From NCBI RefSeq assembly GCF_946885885.1, contig NZ_CAMPHN010000061.1:1-23170 (forward strand): a DNA stretch of 23,170 nt, in the 5' to 3' direction. Made by a program: the position numbers and the translations under genes. This stretch comes from an uncultured Pseudomonas sp. (lineage in GTDB: Bacteria; Pseudomonadota; Gammaproteobacteria; Pseudomonadales; Pseudomonadaceae). Below are positions 14,667 through 23,170 of this stretch, in pieces. The notes beneath the pieces are model-generated. The model was not told where the DNA came from. It worked only from the letters and a program-made list of their open reading frames with translations, and made no database searches. Position 1 is the stretch's first letter, and each line of letters begins with the position of its first letter.

Positions 14667-14859
14667 ATGCCCGCTACTGGATTCGCTCGCACCTGGCCTC
14701 GGGTCGCGCCTTGCATGCAATCTTCCCACCTGTACCTGTTATGAAACTTAACGGCGGCCGCTTGTTCATTCTCCACCGGGCTGCTCGGTCCCGAGCTGGC
14801 GAATCCCGGGCATCGCCTCGACCGGCAAGCCGAAGTCGGGCCTGGCCATATCCCGATAG

Positions 14860-16020
<1,161 letters not shown>

Positions 16021-16040
16021 CCCCCGGGACTGAAAAACAC

Positions 16041-18254
16041 ATGAACACCGAAGGACCCAGTAGTAGCGAATTGCAGGATGCACAACCGATAGCCGAAGAC
16101 CTGGCCACGGTGGACAGCCCGGCGCCCGAAGTGCAGGAGGCGCCCGCGGTTACGCCGGCACCGCCCATGGTGGTGCCGAGCCTGGACGACAGCAGCCTGT
16201 ATATCCACCGCGAGCTGTCGCAGCTGCAATTCAATATCCGGGTGCTCGAGCAGGCGTTGGACGAATCCTACCCGCTGCTCGAACGCTTGAAATTCCTGCT
16301 GATTTTTTCCAGCAACCTCGACGAGTTCTTCGAGATCCGCGTCGCCGGCCTGAAGAAACAGATCAACTTCGCCCGCGAACAGGCCGGTGCCGACGGCTTG
16401 CAGCCGCATCAGGCGTTGGCGCGTATCGCCGAATTGGTGCATGAACAGGTCGAGCGCCAATACGCGATCCTCAACGACATCCTGTTTCCGGCGTTGGCCA
16501 AACACCATGTCAATTTCATCCGTCGGCGTTTCTGGAACACCAAGCTGAAAGCCTGGGTGCGCCGTTACTTCCGTGACGAGATCGCGCCGATCATCACGCC
16601 CATCGGCCTCGACCCGACCCACCCGTTCCCGTTGCTGGTGAACAAGAGCCTGAACTTCATCGTCGAGCTGGAGGGCATCGACGCCTTCGGCCGCGACTCG
16701 GGTCTGGCGATCATCCCGGCGCCGCGTCTGCTGCCGCGGATCATCAGGGTGCCCGAGGAGGTCGGCGGCCCCGGCGACAATTACGTGTTCTTGTCCTCGA
16801 TGATCCACGCCCATGCCGATGACCTGTTCCAGGGCATGAAGGTCAAGGGCTGCTACCAGTTCCGCCTGACCCGCAACGCCGACCTCTCGGTGGACACCGA
16901 GGATGTCGAAGACCTGGCCCGCGCGTTGCGCGGCGAGCTGTTTTCGCGGCGCTATGGCGATGCCGTGCGCCTGGAAGTGGTCGATACCTGCCCGCGGCCC
17001 TTGCTCGACTATCTGCTCAAGCAGTTCAGCCTGAGCGAGAGCGAGCTGTACCGGGTCAACGGGCCGGTCAACCTGACCCGGCTGTTCAGCATCACCGGGC
17101 TGGCCAGCCACCCGGAGTTGCAGTACGCGCCTTTCACTCCGGTGATCCCCAAGCTGCTGCAAAACAGCGAGAACATCTTCAGCGTGGTCAGCAAGCAGGA
17201 CATCCTGCTGCTGCACCCGTTCGAGTCGTTCACCCCGGTCGTCGACCTGCTGCGCCAGGCCGCCAAGGACCCGCACGTGCTGGCGATCAAGCAGACGCTG
17301 TACCGCAGCGGGGCCAACTCGGAAATCGTCGACGCGCTGGTCGAGGCTGCGCGCAACGGCAAGGAAGTGACCGCGGTGATCGAACTGCGCGCGCGTTTCG
17401 ACGAGGAATCCAACCTGCAACTGGCCAGCCGCCTGCAGGCCGCTGGCGCGGTGGTGATCTACGGCGTGGTCGGCTTCAAGACCCACGCCAAGATGATGCT
17501 GATTCTGCGCCGCGAGAACGGCGAGATCGTGCGCTATGCGCACCTCGGCACCGGCAATTACCACGCCGGCAACGCCCGCCTGTACACCGACTACAGCCTG
17601 CTCACCGCCGACGTGGCGCTGTGCGAGGACGTGGCGAAAATGTTCAGCCAGTTGATCGGCATGGGTAAGACGCTGCGCATGAAGAAGCTGCTGCACGCGC
17701 CCTTCACGCTGAAGAAAACCCTGCTCGATATGATTACCCGCGAGACCAACCTGGCCGCCGAGGGCAAGCCGGCGCACATCATCGCCAAGTTCAACTCCCT
17801 GACCGACCCGAAGATCATCCGCGCGTTGTACAAGGCCAGCCAGACCGGGGTGAAAATCGATCTGGTGGTGCGCGGCATGTGCTGCCTGCGTCCTGGTATC
17901 GCCGGGGTCTCGCACAATATTCAGGTGCGCTCGATCATCGGTCGTTTCCTCGAGCATACCCGGGTGTTCTATTTCCTCAACGAGGGCGAGGAAAAGATCT
18001 ACCTGTCCAGCGCCGACTGGATGGAACGGAACCTGGATAAGCGCGTCGAGACTTGCTTCCCGGTGGAAGGCAAGAAGCTGATCATGCGGGTGAAGAAAGA
18101 GTTGGAAAGCTACCTCACCGACAACACCCAGAGCTGGGTGCTGCAGCCGGACGGCCGCTATCTGCGCAGCAGTCCGACCGGTAACCAGAACGCGCGCAGC
18201 GCGCAGGCCGGTTTGCTGGACAAGCTTACGGTGCCCCTGGTCAGCGCACGCTGA
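16041..18254 (+). CDS. ppk: Polyphosphate kinase 1
   Basis: 737 residues. PPK1 polymerises the gamma-phosphate of ATP into inorganic polyphosphate, reversibly. Domain order: a Pro/Ala/Glu-rich N-terminal extension (about 1-45), N domain starting [21 protein letters not shown], head domain, then C1 and C2 phospholipase-D-like domains. The autophosphorylated histidine is in FKTHAKMML (His482) and the second conserved histidine in [10 protein letters not shown] (His639); [19 protein letters not shown] is also intact. The start is ATG 16041, 20 nt after hemB; the ribosome site is weak and the longer open frame upstream reads through hemB. The 3' end overlaps the convergent ppx by 14 nt. A membrane-associated enzyme central to stress survival and motility in Pseudomonas. 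Confidence 0.96.
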   Translation: MNTEGPSSSELQDAQPIAEDLATVDSPAPEVQEAPAVTPAPPMVVPSLDDSSLYIHRELSQLQFNIRVLEQALDESYPLLERLKFLLIFSSNLDEFFEIRVAGLKKQINFAREQAGADGLQPHQALARIAELVHEQVERQYAILNDILFPALAKHHVNFIRRRFWNTKLKAWVRRYFRDEIAPIITPIGLDPTHPFPLLVNKSLNFIVELEGIDAFGRDSGLAIIPAPRLLPRIIRVPEEVGGPGDNYVFLSSMIHAHADDLFQGMKVKGCYQFRLTRNADLSVDTEDVEDLARALRGELFSRRYGDAVRLEVVDTCPRPLLDYLLKQFSLSESELYRVNGPVNLTRLFSITGLASHPELQYAPFTPVIPKLLQNSENIFSVVSKQDILLLHPFESFTPVVDLLRQAAKDPHVLAIKQTLYRSGANSEIVDALVEAARNGKEVTAVIELRARFDEESNLQLASRLQAAGAVVIYGVVGFKTHAKMMLILRRENGEIVRYAHLGTGNYHAGNARLYTDYSLLTADVALCEDVAKMFSQLIGMGKTLRMKKLLHAPFTLKKTLLDMITRETNLAAEGKPAHIIAKFNSLTDPKIIRALYKASQTGVKIDLVVRGMCCLRPGIAGVSHNIQVRSIIGRFLEHTRVFYFLNEGEEKIYLSSADWMERNLDKRVETCFPVEGKKLIMRVKKELESYLTDNTQSWVLQPDGRYLRSSPTGNQNARSAQAGLLDKLTVPLVSAR

Positions 18255-19743
18255 GTTCGACGCCGATGCGCTTGAGCCAGCCCGCTTCCTGAGTGAAATC
18301 CGCTTGGGTCAGCGGGTTGGCCTCCAGCCAACCTTCGGGGAAGACGATTTCCAGGCTCTGCTCGCTGGCTTCGAGGCGCACCCTTGGCATCTCCTGGGTG
18401 CCGCGAATGTGATGGAACAGGATGGCGAAGCGCAGCAGTACGCACAGGCGGATCAGCTTGAGCCCTTCCTCGCCGAAATCGGCGAATTTGTCCTTGGGGA
18501 TATTGCGCCGGTGGCCGCGTACCAGCAGGGCGAGCATGTGCTGATCCTGGCGCGAGAAGCCGGCCAGGTCGGAATGTTCGACCAGATAGGCGCCGTGCTT
18601 GTGGTACTGGTAGTGGGCGATGTCCAGGCCCAGTTCATGTACCCGCGCGGCCCACAGCAACAGGTCGCGGTGCCATTCGTCGTCCAGTTGCCAGGCATCG
18701 GCGACCTGTTCCAGGGCCTCCAGGGCCTTGGCCTCGACGCGGGCGGCCTGATCCAGATCGACGTGGTAGCGTTCCATCAGTGCGCTGAGGGTGCGTTCGC
18801 GCACGTCCTCGTGATGATGGCGGCCGAGCAGGTCGTAGAGCACGCCCTCGCGTAGCGCACCCTCGGAATGACTCATGCGTTGGATCTCGCAGGCGTCGAA
18901 GATCGCTTCGAGGATCGCCAGGCCGGCCGGAAAAATCCCGCGGCGATCGGGCTTGATGCCGTCGAGGTCGATTTTATCCACCTCGCCGAGTTTGAAAATC
19001 TTGCGTTTCAACCAGGCCAGGCCCTGTACATTGACCTCGCCGTTACCCAGCCCGGCGGATTGAATCGCCAGACCGATCGCCTTGATCGTACCGGAGGCGC
19101 CGACCACGTCTTCCCAGCCGAGGCGGCGCAGCGCGTGCTCGATGCCCATGATCTCCAGGCGCGCGGCGGTATAGGCTTGGGCATAGCGCGCTGGCGTGAT
19201 TTTGCCGTCCTTGAAGAAGCGCTGGGTGTAGCTCACGCAGCCCATTTGCAAGCTCTCGCGCAGCAAGGGCTCGAAGCGTTGGCCGATGATGAATTCGGTG
19301 CTGCCGCCGCCGATATCGGTGACCAGGCGTTTACCGGGGGTATCGGCGATGCTATGCGAGACGCCGAGATAGATCAGCCGCGCCTCCTCGCGCCCGGAAA
19401 TGACCTCCACCGGATGCCCGAGCACCTCTTCGGCGCGGCGGATGAACTCGCCACGGTTATGCGCCTCGCGTAGCGCGTTGGTGCCGACCACACGTACCGC
19501 ACCTTCCGGCAGGCTGGCGGTCAATTGAGCGAAGCGTCGCAGGCAATCCAGCCCGCGTTGCATGGCCTCCTCGCTGAGCAGGCGTTGCTCGTCGATACCG
19601 GCAGCCAATTGCACCTTGTCGCCGAGGCGTTCGAGGATGCGCAACTCGCCATGATCGGCCTTGGCCAGCACCATATGAAAGCTGTTGGAGCCCAGATCGA
19701 TGGCTGCAATCAAGGGGAAAGACTCAGCAGGGGTATGCGGCAT
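18241..19743 (-). CDS. ppx: Exopolyphosphatase
   Basis: 500 residues of the Ppx/GppA family, which releases phosphate processively from the ends of polyphosphate and so counteracts Ppk encoded next door. The N-terminal sugar-kinase/actin-like fold shows [15 protein letters not shown] (phosphate 1), [24 protein letters not shown] and [15 protein letters not shown] (phosphate 2). The C-terminal half (about 310-500) is helical and HD-domain-like ([22 protein letters not shown]). Length fits Ppx (about 500) rather than a shortened GppA. ATG at 19743 has only a distant purine stretch upstream. Tail-to-tail with ppk, as in P. aeruginosa. Cytoplasmic. Confidence 0.94.
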   Translation of the reverse strand: MPHTPAESFPLIAAIDLGSNSFHMVLAKADHGELRILERLGDKVQLAAGIDEQRLLSEEAMQRGLDCLRRFAQLTASLPEGAVRVVGTNALREAHNRGEFIRRAEEVLGHPVEVISGREEARLIYLGVSHSIADTPGKRLVTDIGGGSTEFIIGQRFEPLLRESLQMGCVSYTQRFFKDGKITPARYAQAYTAARLEIMGIEHALRRLGWEDVVGASGTIKAIGLAIQSAGLGNGEVNVQGLAWLKRKIFKLGEVDKIDLDGIKPDRRGIFPAGLAILEAIFDACEIQRMSHSEGALREGVLYDLLGRHHHEDVRERTLSALMERYHVDLDQAARVEAKALEALEQVADAWQLDDEWHRDLLLWAARVHELGLDIAHYQYHKHGAYLVEHSDLAGFSRQDQHMLALLVRGHRRNIPKDKFADFGEEGLKLIRLCVLLRFAILFHHIRGTQEMPRVRLEASEQSLEIVFPEGWLEANPLTQADFTQEAGWLKRIGVELSVR

Positions 19744-20112
19744 AGCGTAGACATCTCGATGCGGAACCGCGTCATCGTGCCACGATAGGCCGGGTACGCC
19801 AACGCATACTGATGTCGCATGCCGTCGAAGGCATTTTGCTGAAGTACCGGAAACTGCCGTTCATCCGCCCGGAGCGGGCCATGGAAACCTGGCAGTCGCA
19901 CCGCTCTCAAGGCGCCCGGCCGGCGCAGAAGGCCAGCAGCATATTCGCGCCGCGGCCTCGCGTACCGCTATCGCTTTCGTGGTGTTAGGCGATTAGCTGA
20001 TGGACGAATTTGGCGATGCCGATAGATAAGCGCAATTGCACGAGCCTTCCTGTGTCAAAGAAGGCGGGCTATGATGTCGGCCATCTTTTGCTTCCGAACA
20101 CGGAGAATTTCC
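19744..20112. other. Divergent intergenic region between ppx and trxA
   Basis: 369 nt without a recognisable gene. Near ppx lies the small palindrome ATCGTG-C-CACGAT (19774-19786), a possible operator. Near trxA a TATGAT -10 is seen. Short open frames on both strands show no family resemblance. Confidence 0.5.
20070..20075 (+). promoter_or_regulatory. Candidate -10 element for trxA
   Basis: TATGAT, one base from consensus, lies 37 nt upstream of the trxA start. The -35 position (TTCCTG at 20047-20052, 17-nt spacing) is weak. Confidence 0.4.
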
Positions 20113-20439
20113 ATGAGCGAATTCATTACCAATGTCAGCGATGCCAGCTTCGACCAAGATGTCATCCAGGCAGAAGGTCCGGTGCTGGTCGATTACTGGG
20201 CCGAGTGGTGCGGTCCGTGCAAGATGATCGCCCCGGTGCTGGACGAAATCGCCCAGACCTACCAAGGCAAGCTCAAGGTGTGCAAGTTGAACATCGACGA
20301 GAATCAGGAAACCCCGCCGAAGTACGGCGTGCGCGGTATCCCGACCTTGATGCTGTTCAAGAACGGCAACGTCGAAGCGACCAAGGTCGGCGCTCTGTCG
20401 AAGTCGCAACTGGCGGCCTTCCTCGACAGCAATATCTAA
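20113..20439 (+). CDS. trxA: Thioredoxin 1
   Basis: 108 residues, the standard thioredoxin length. The redox site WCGPC is at residues 32-36 (Cys33 and Cys36), preceded by VLVDYWAE, and the cis-proline loop is [11 protein letters not shown]. It is a cytoplasmic dithiol reductant for ribonucleotide reductase, PAPS reductase, methionine sulfoxide reductase and many others, recharged by thioredoxin reductase. CGGAG (20101-20105) is 7 nt before the ATG at 20113. An in-frame ATG at 20071 would add 14 non-family residues and lies inside the likely promoter, so I reject it. It is monocistronic, ended by the terminator at 20458-20482, with rho next, as is common in gammaproteobacteria. Confidence 0.96.
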   Translation: MSEFITNVSDASFDQDVIQAEGPVLVDYWAEWCGPCKMIAPVLDEIAQTYQGKLKVCKLNIDENQETPPKYGVRGIPTLMLFKNGNVEATKVGALSKSQLAAFLDSNI

Positions 20440-20457
20440 GCTGTCGCGCAGATCATA

Positions 20458-20482
20458 AGCCCCGCTAATTGCGGGGTTTTTT
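20458..20482 (+). terminator. Intrinsic terminator after trxA
   Basis: CCCCGC (20460-20465) pairs with GCGGGG (20471-20476) around the loop TAATT and is followed by six T. The flanking AG/TT can extend the stem. A textbook rho-independent terminator. Confidence 0.93.
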
Positions 20483-20494
20483 CTGTCCGGGTGC

Positions 20495-20684
20495 TGGACG
20501 CGCCGATAAAACCGGTGTTACATTCGGCTTCGCTGCATTTCCTATGCCGCCCCCTGCATGCCGTCGTCGACGCATTCCCTTCGAATATTCTCGATACACA
20601 AGCTGGCGATCCATTCGCCTCTTAGCGGCGCGGCCTCCCGAGCTGAACAGCTTATTTCCCCTCCTTCATGATTACGTCATTCCT
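20495..20684 (+). promoter_or_regulatory. rho promoter and C-rich untranslated leader
   Basis: A possible promoter is TGGACG (20495-20500) with TTACAT (20518-20523), 17 nt apart. The following leader (20531-20684) is C-rich and G-poor: by my hand count 57 C to 29 G. That is the composition of Rho-utilisation sites, and E. coli rho is known to be autoregulated by Rho-dependent termination in its leader. No Shine-Dalgarno precedes the ATG at 20685; the sequence there is pyrimidine-rich. Confidence 0.5.
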
Positions 20685-21944
20685 ATGAATCTGACCGAAC
20701 TCAAGCAAAAGCCGATCACCGAACTGCTGGAACTCGCCGAACAGATGGGCCTGGAAAACATGGCCCGTTCGCGCAAGCAGGACGTGATTTTCTCGCTGTT
20801 GAAAAAACACGCTAAAAGCGGTGAGGAAATCTCCGGTGATGGCGTGCTGGAGATTCTCCAGGACGGTTTCGGCTTTCTCCGCTCCGCGGATGCCTCGTAC
20901 CTCGCTGGCCCCGATGACATCTATGTCTCGCCGAGCCAGATCCGCCGCTTCAACCTGCGTACCGGCGATACCATCGTCGGTAAAATCCGCCCGCCGAAAG
21001 AGGGCGAGCGTTACTTCGCGCTGCTCAAGGTCGATACGATCAACTACGATCGCCCGGAAAACGCGAAGAACAAGATCCTCTTCGAAAACCTGACGCCGCT
21101 GTTCCCCAACAAGCGCCTGGTCATGGAAGCCGGTAACGGCTCCACCGAGGACATCACCGGCCGCATCATCGACCTCTGCGCGCCGATCGGCAAAGGCCAG
21201 CGCGGCCTGATCGTGGCGCCGCCGAAAGCCGGCAAGACCATCATGCTGCAGAACATCGCGGCGAATATCACGCGCAACAATCCAGAAGTGCATCTGATCG
21301 TCCTGCTGATCGATGAGCGCCCGGAAGAAGTGACCGAAATGCAGCGCACCGTGCGCGGCGAAGTGGTCGCCTCCACCTTCGACGAGCCGCCGACCCGCCA
21401 CGTGCAAGTCGCCGAAATGGTGATTGAGAAGGCCAAGCGCCTGGTCGAGCACAAGAAGGACGTGGTCATCCTGCTCGATTCCATTACCCGTCTGGCACGT
21501 GCCTACAACACCGTGATCCCGAGCTCCGGCAAGGTCCTCACCGGTGGCGTCGACGCCCATGCCCTGGAGAAGCCGAAGCGCTTCTTCGGTGCCGCGCGCA
21601 ACATCGAGGAAGGCGGTTCGCTGACCATCATCGCCACCGCACTGGTGGAAACCGGCTCTAAGATGGACGAAGTGATCTACGAAGAATTCAAGGGCACTGG
21701 CAACATGGAGCTGCCTCTGGACCGTCGTATCGCCGAGAAGCGCGTGTTCCCCGCGATCAACATCAACCGCTCCGGCACCCGCCGCGAAGAGTTGCTGACC
21801 GCCGAAGACGAGCTGCAGCGCATGTGGATCCTGCGCAAGCTGCTGCACCCGATGGACGAAATCGCCGCCATCGAGTTCCTTATCGACAAGCTGAAAGCGA
21901 CCAAGACGAACGACGAGTTCTTCATGTCAATGAAGCGCAAGTAA
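20685..21944 (+). CDS. rho: Transcription termination factor Rho
   Basis: 419 residues, the same length as E. coli and P. aeruginosa Rho. It is a hexameric RNA-dependent ATPase/helicase that ends transcription at C-rich rut sites. Order: N-terminal helical domain ([19 protein letters not shown]), OSP/cold-shock-like RNA-binding domain ([15 protein letters not shown]…[19 protein letters not shown]), then the RecA-like ATPase with Walker [10 protein letters not shown] (Lys184), the Q-loop/Walker B region [16 protein letters not shown], and the R-loop [22 protein letters not shown]. The start is ATG 20685 by family alignment, though it lacks a ribosome site. The frame stays open upstream to 20469, without family similarity. 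Confidence 0.97.
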   Translation: MNLTELKQKPITELLELAEQMGLENMARSRKQDVIFSLLKKHAKSGEEISGDGVLEILQDGFGFLRSADASYLAGPDDIYVSPSQIRRFNLRTGDTIVGKIRPPKEGERYFALLKVDTINYDRPENAKNKILFENLTPLFPNKRLVMEAGNGSTEDITGRIIDLCAPIGKGQRGLIVAPPKAGKTIMLQNIAANITRNNPEVHLIVLLIDERPEEVTEMQRTVRGEVVASTFDEPPTRHVQVAEMVIEKAKRLVEHKKDVVILLDSITRLARAYNTVIPSSGKVLTGGVDAHALEKPKRFFGAARNIEEGGSLTIIATALVETGSKMDEVIYEEFKGTGNMELPLDRRIAEKRVFPAININRSGTRREELLTAEDELQRMWILRKLLHPMDEIAAIEFLIDKLKATKTNDEFFMSMKRK

Positions 21945-21998
21945 GGAGCTCTGCTGCGCTTCGGTGATGCTGTGTAAAAACAGGCTCGATCGCGAGCC
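21932..21998 (+). repeat. Two hairpins at and after the rho stop
   Basis: GAAGCGCA (21932-21939) pairs with TGCGCTTC (21955-21962), placing the rho stop codon in the loop. A second hairpin, GGCTCG-ATCG-CGAGCC (21983-21998), follows. Neither has a T-run directly after it, so they could protect the 3' end or act as weak terminators. Confidence 0.45.
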
Positions 21999-22183
21999 CG
22001 GGCTTGGCGCCCCATCCAAATGCCCAGTTGCAGCGGGTACATTGCGTTTTTTCGCCTGTTTTTGCCTGGCATTCGCTCGACGATTTTTTCTACGGATCCT
22101 AGGATTGGGTATGGGGATAATCCAATAGAGCGGGGTGGCGAGCCCTGAAGGGTTACGGCGCCAGAATACGAGGAGGTTCGAGC

Positions 22184-22999
22184 ATGGTTTTTCGACCAGC
22201 ACCTGGATCATCATCGATGCAGCTAACCCTCTATCACTGAACGCAGCGTTTTCTGTTACTGGCACCGAGCTTCGTACTGGACCGGTCGCAGAATCCCTAC
22301 CGGCGGCTGTCCGCCACGCTGCTGATAGCCGGCAAGGAACCTTTCCAGCTGGAGATAGGCGACGACATCGTGATTCATTCATGGGTCGCGCTGATCGCGC
22401 CAAAGGTCCTGCGTCGGCGGCTGATCGCCCACGACAGTCATCTTGCGATCTTCGATGTGCCGATCCAGGCGCCGGAATTTTCTGCGTTGGACAGCGCCAT
22501 GAATGGCCAGGCGGTGATTACGCCGAGCCTGAAGCATTTCGCCCATCTGCTACCGCGTCTATCACGCGCTTTCGCCGGGACGGCGAGCCCTGCCGAGGTG
22601 CGCGATCTTTTCATCGATACCGCCAACGCGATTGCACCGTCGCCACGGGCAGGGCGCCCGCTCAATCCTCGCATTGTCAAAGCCATCGAATTGATCGACC
22701 AGCTGCCGTTGAACAGCGTGACGCTGGATGCTCTGGCGGCGCAGTTGCATCTCTCGCCGTCACGTCTGCGGCATCTGTTCAAGGAAGAAACCGGCAGCAC
22801 GATCAGGCGTTTCAGCCGTGAGATGGCCGTGCGCCGCGCGATCACGCAATGGGCACGGGGTCGTTCGCTGACGGATGTCGCACACGAGGCCGGCCTGTAC
22901 GATGTCGCCCACCTTCACCACGCGTTCGTCGAGATGTTCGGGTTGAATCCTTCGACTGTGATCGACCCGCGGAATGTGCTGCGTCGGTGCGTCGATTAG
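22184..22999 (+). pseudogene. AraC-family transcriptional regulator interrupted by an in-frame TGA
   Basis: AGGAGG (22171-22176) stands 7 nt before ATG 22184. The frame reads MVFRPAPGSSSMQLTLYH, then TGA (22238-22240, codon 19), then continues open for about 250 codons to 22999. After the stop, RFLLLAPSFVLDRSQN… through WVALIAPKVLRRRLIAHDS is an AraC-type N-terminal sensing domain. The C-terminal AraC DNA-binding domain has both helix-turn-helix units (TLDALAAQLHLSPSRLRHLFKEETG and SLTDVAHEAGLYDVAHLHHAFVEMFGLNPS). After the TGA no ATG, GTG or TTG occurs in this frame until GTG 22370, which would cut the sensing domain. So this is probably a nonsense-inactivated gene (a Cys/Trp/Arg codon altered to TGA), unless a rare start is used or the base is a sequencing error. 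Ligand and targets are unknown. Confidence 0.65.
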
Positions 23000-23032
23000 C
23001 ACCGATATCCGCCAGCCTGGCGGATATCGGTG
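23000..23032. terminator. Long perfect hairpin between araC-like gene and convergent gene
   Basis: CACCGATATCCGCCA (23000-23014) pairs with TGGCGGATATCGGTG (23018-23032) around a 3-nt loop: 15 perfect base pairs beginning directly after the araC stop codon. The downstream tail is TGTGTC rather than a T-run. The position between convergent genes suggests a bidirectional terminator or 3'-end hairpin. Confidence 0.55.
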
Positions 23033-23102
23033 TGTGTCATGCAGCCGAGCTGCGGCGACCTTGCTAGCGGCCGGCCGCAGGACGTCCTCTCACGAAGCCC
23101 GC

Positions 23103-23170
23103 TTAGCGTAAATCAGGCGCGTACTGGTTGTTCTTGTACGCCTGGCAGAAGCCGGTCTCATCCCCGAGGA
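23103..23170 (-). CDS. 3' end of an unrecognised protein
   Basis: Reading leftward from the right edge, one minus-strand frame gives LGDETGFCQAYKNNQYAPDLR and then TAA. The composition (Asp, Asn, Tyr and a Cys) looks like real protein rather than a shadow, and the other two frames hit stops or give Arg/Thr/Ser-rich text. Only 21 residues are visible, so no family can be named. It is convergent with the araC-like gene, with the long hairpin between them. Confidence 0.4.
   Translation of the reverse strand, partial: LGDETGFCQAYKNNQYAPDLR

Noticed and set aside
14531..14776. 82-residue N-terminal extension of ElbB
   Set aside because: The ATG at 14530 has an ideal ribosome site and matches the family start; the extension has no similarity and crosses the likely promoter and palindrome.
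20469..20684. In-frame extension of Rho upstream of ATG 20685
   Set aside because: Known Rho proteins begin at MNLTELK, and the first codons overlap the trxA terminator. Kept only as an alternative within the leader finding.
23067..23078. GCGGCCGGCCGC palindrome near the right edge
   Set aside because: Short, GC-only palindromes are expected in DNA of this composition and nothing else marks the site.

Overview
The window is a high-GC gammaproteobacterial chromosome segment whose gene order is that of the Pseudomonas hem–alg–ppk–rho neighbourhood: hemC'-hemD-hemX-hemY, rsd/algQ, a periplasmic FKBP, algP, a yheS-type ABC-F gene, a terC gene, hemB-ppk, ppx, trxA and rho. HemB, Ppk, thioredoxin and Rho read like Pseudomonas proteins from end to end, so I place the window in Pseudomonas or a very close relative. 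I cannot name the species.

Layout. 1-3388: the tail of the haem operon, all on + and translationally coupled by 4-nt overlaps (hemC/hemD, hemX/hemY). 3389-3815: a 427-nt gap holding an imperfect inverted repeat; as I recall P. aeruginosa, a DsbB-type gene (dsbH) sits here, and none is present. 3816-6098: rsd (+), an exported FKBP prolyl isomerase (-) and the Lys/Ala/Pro-repeat protein AlgP (+). 6095-9924: a TIGR02444-family gene (-) divergent from a tight yheS–mscS-like–terC operon (+) that ends in a clear intrinsic terminator. 9948-11075: a LysE/RhtB exporter and a YaiI/UPF0178 gene (+). 11060-14530: three minus-strand genes, namely an MHYT–GGDEF–EAL c-di-GMP protein with a SGDEF motif, a hotdog thioesterase and elbB. 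14531-18254: an intergenic region with a Pho-box-like promoter, then hemB-ppk (+). 18241-19743: ppx (-), tail to tail with ppk. 20113-21944: trxA, an intrinsic terminator, a C-rich leader and rho. 21945-23170: an AraC-family gene interrupted by one in-frame TGA, a long perfect hairpin, and the 3' end of an unrecognised minus-strand gene.

How the genes work together. HemC/D and HemB are consecutive tetrapyrrole enzymes, with HemX/HemY as membrane accessory proteins. Ppk and Ppx make and break polyphosphate. The region upstream of hemB-ppk carries three GGTCAT repeats, two of them 11 bp apart, ending exactly 10 bp before a TATAAC -10 element. This is the geometry of a PhoB-activated promoter and suggests phosphate control of hemB-ppk. 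Rsd/AlgQ (anti-sigma-70) and AlgP are classic Pseudomonas regulators. Most of the window is ordinary core genome. The parts most worth a second look are the Pho-like promoter, the interrupted araC gene, the MHYT–SGDEF–EAL gene with its 5' hairpin, the rho leader, and several unexplained palindromes. I did not find a clear undescribed multi-gene system.
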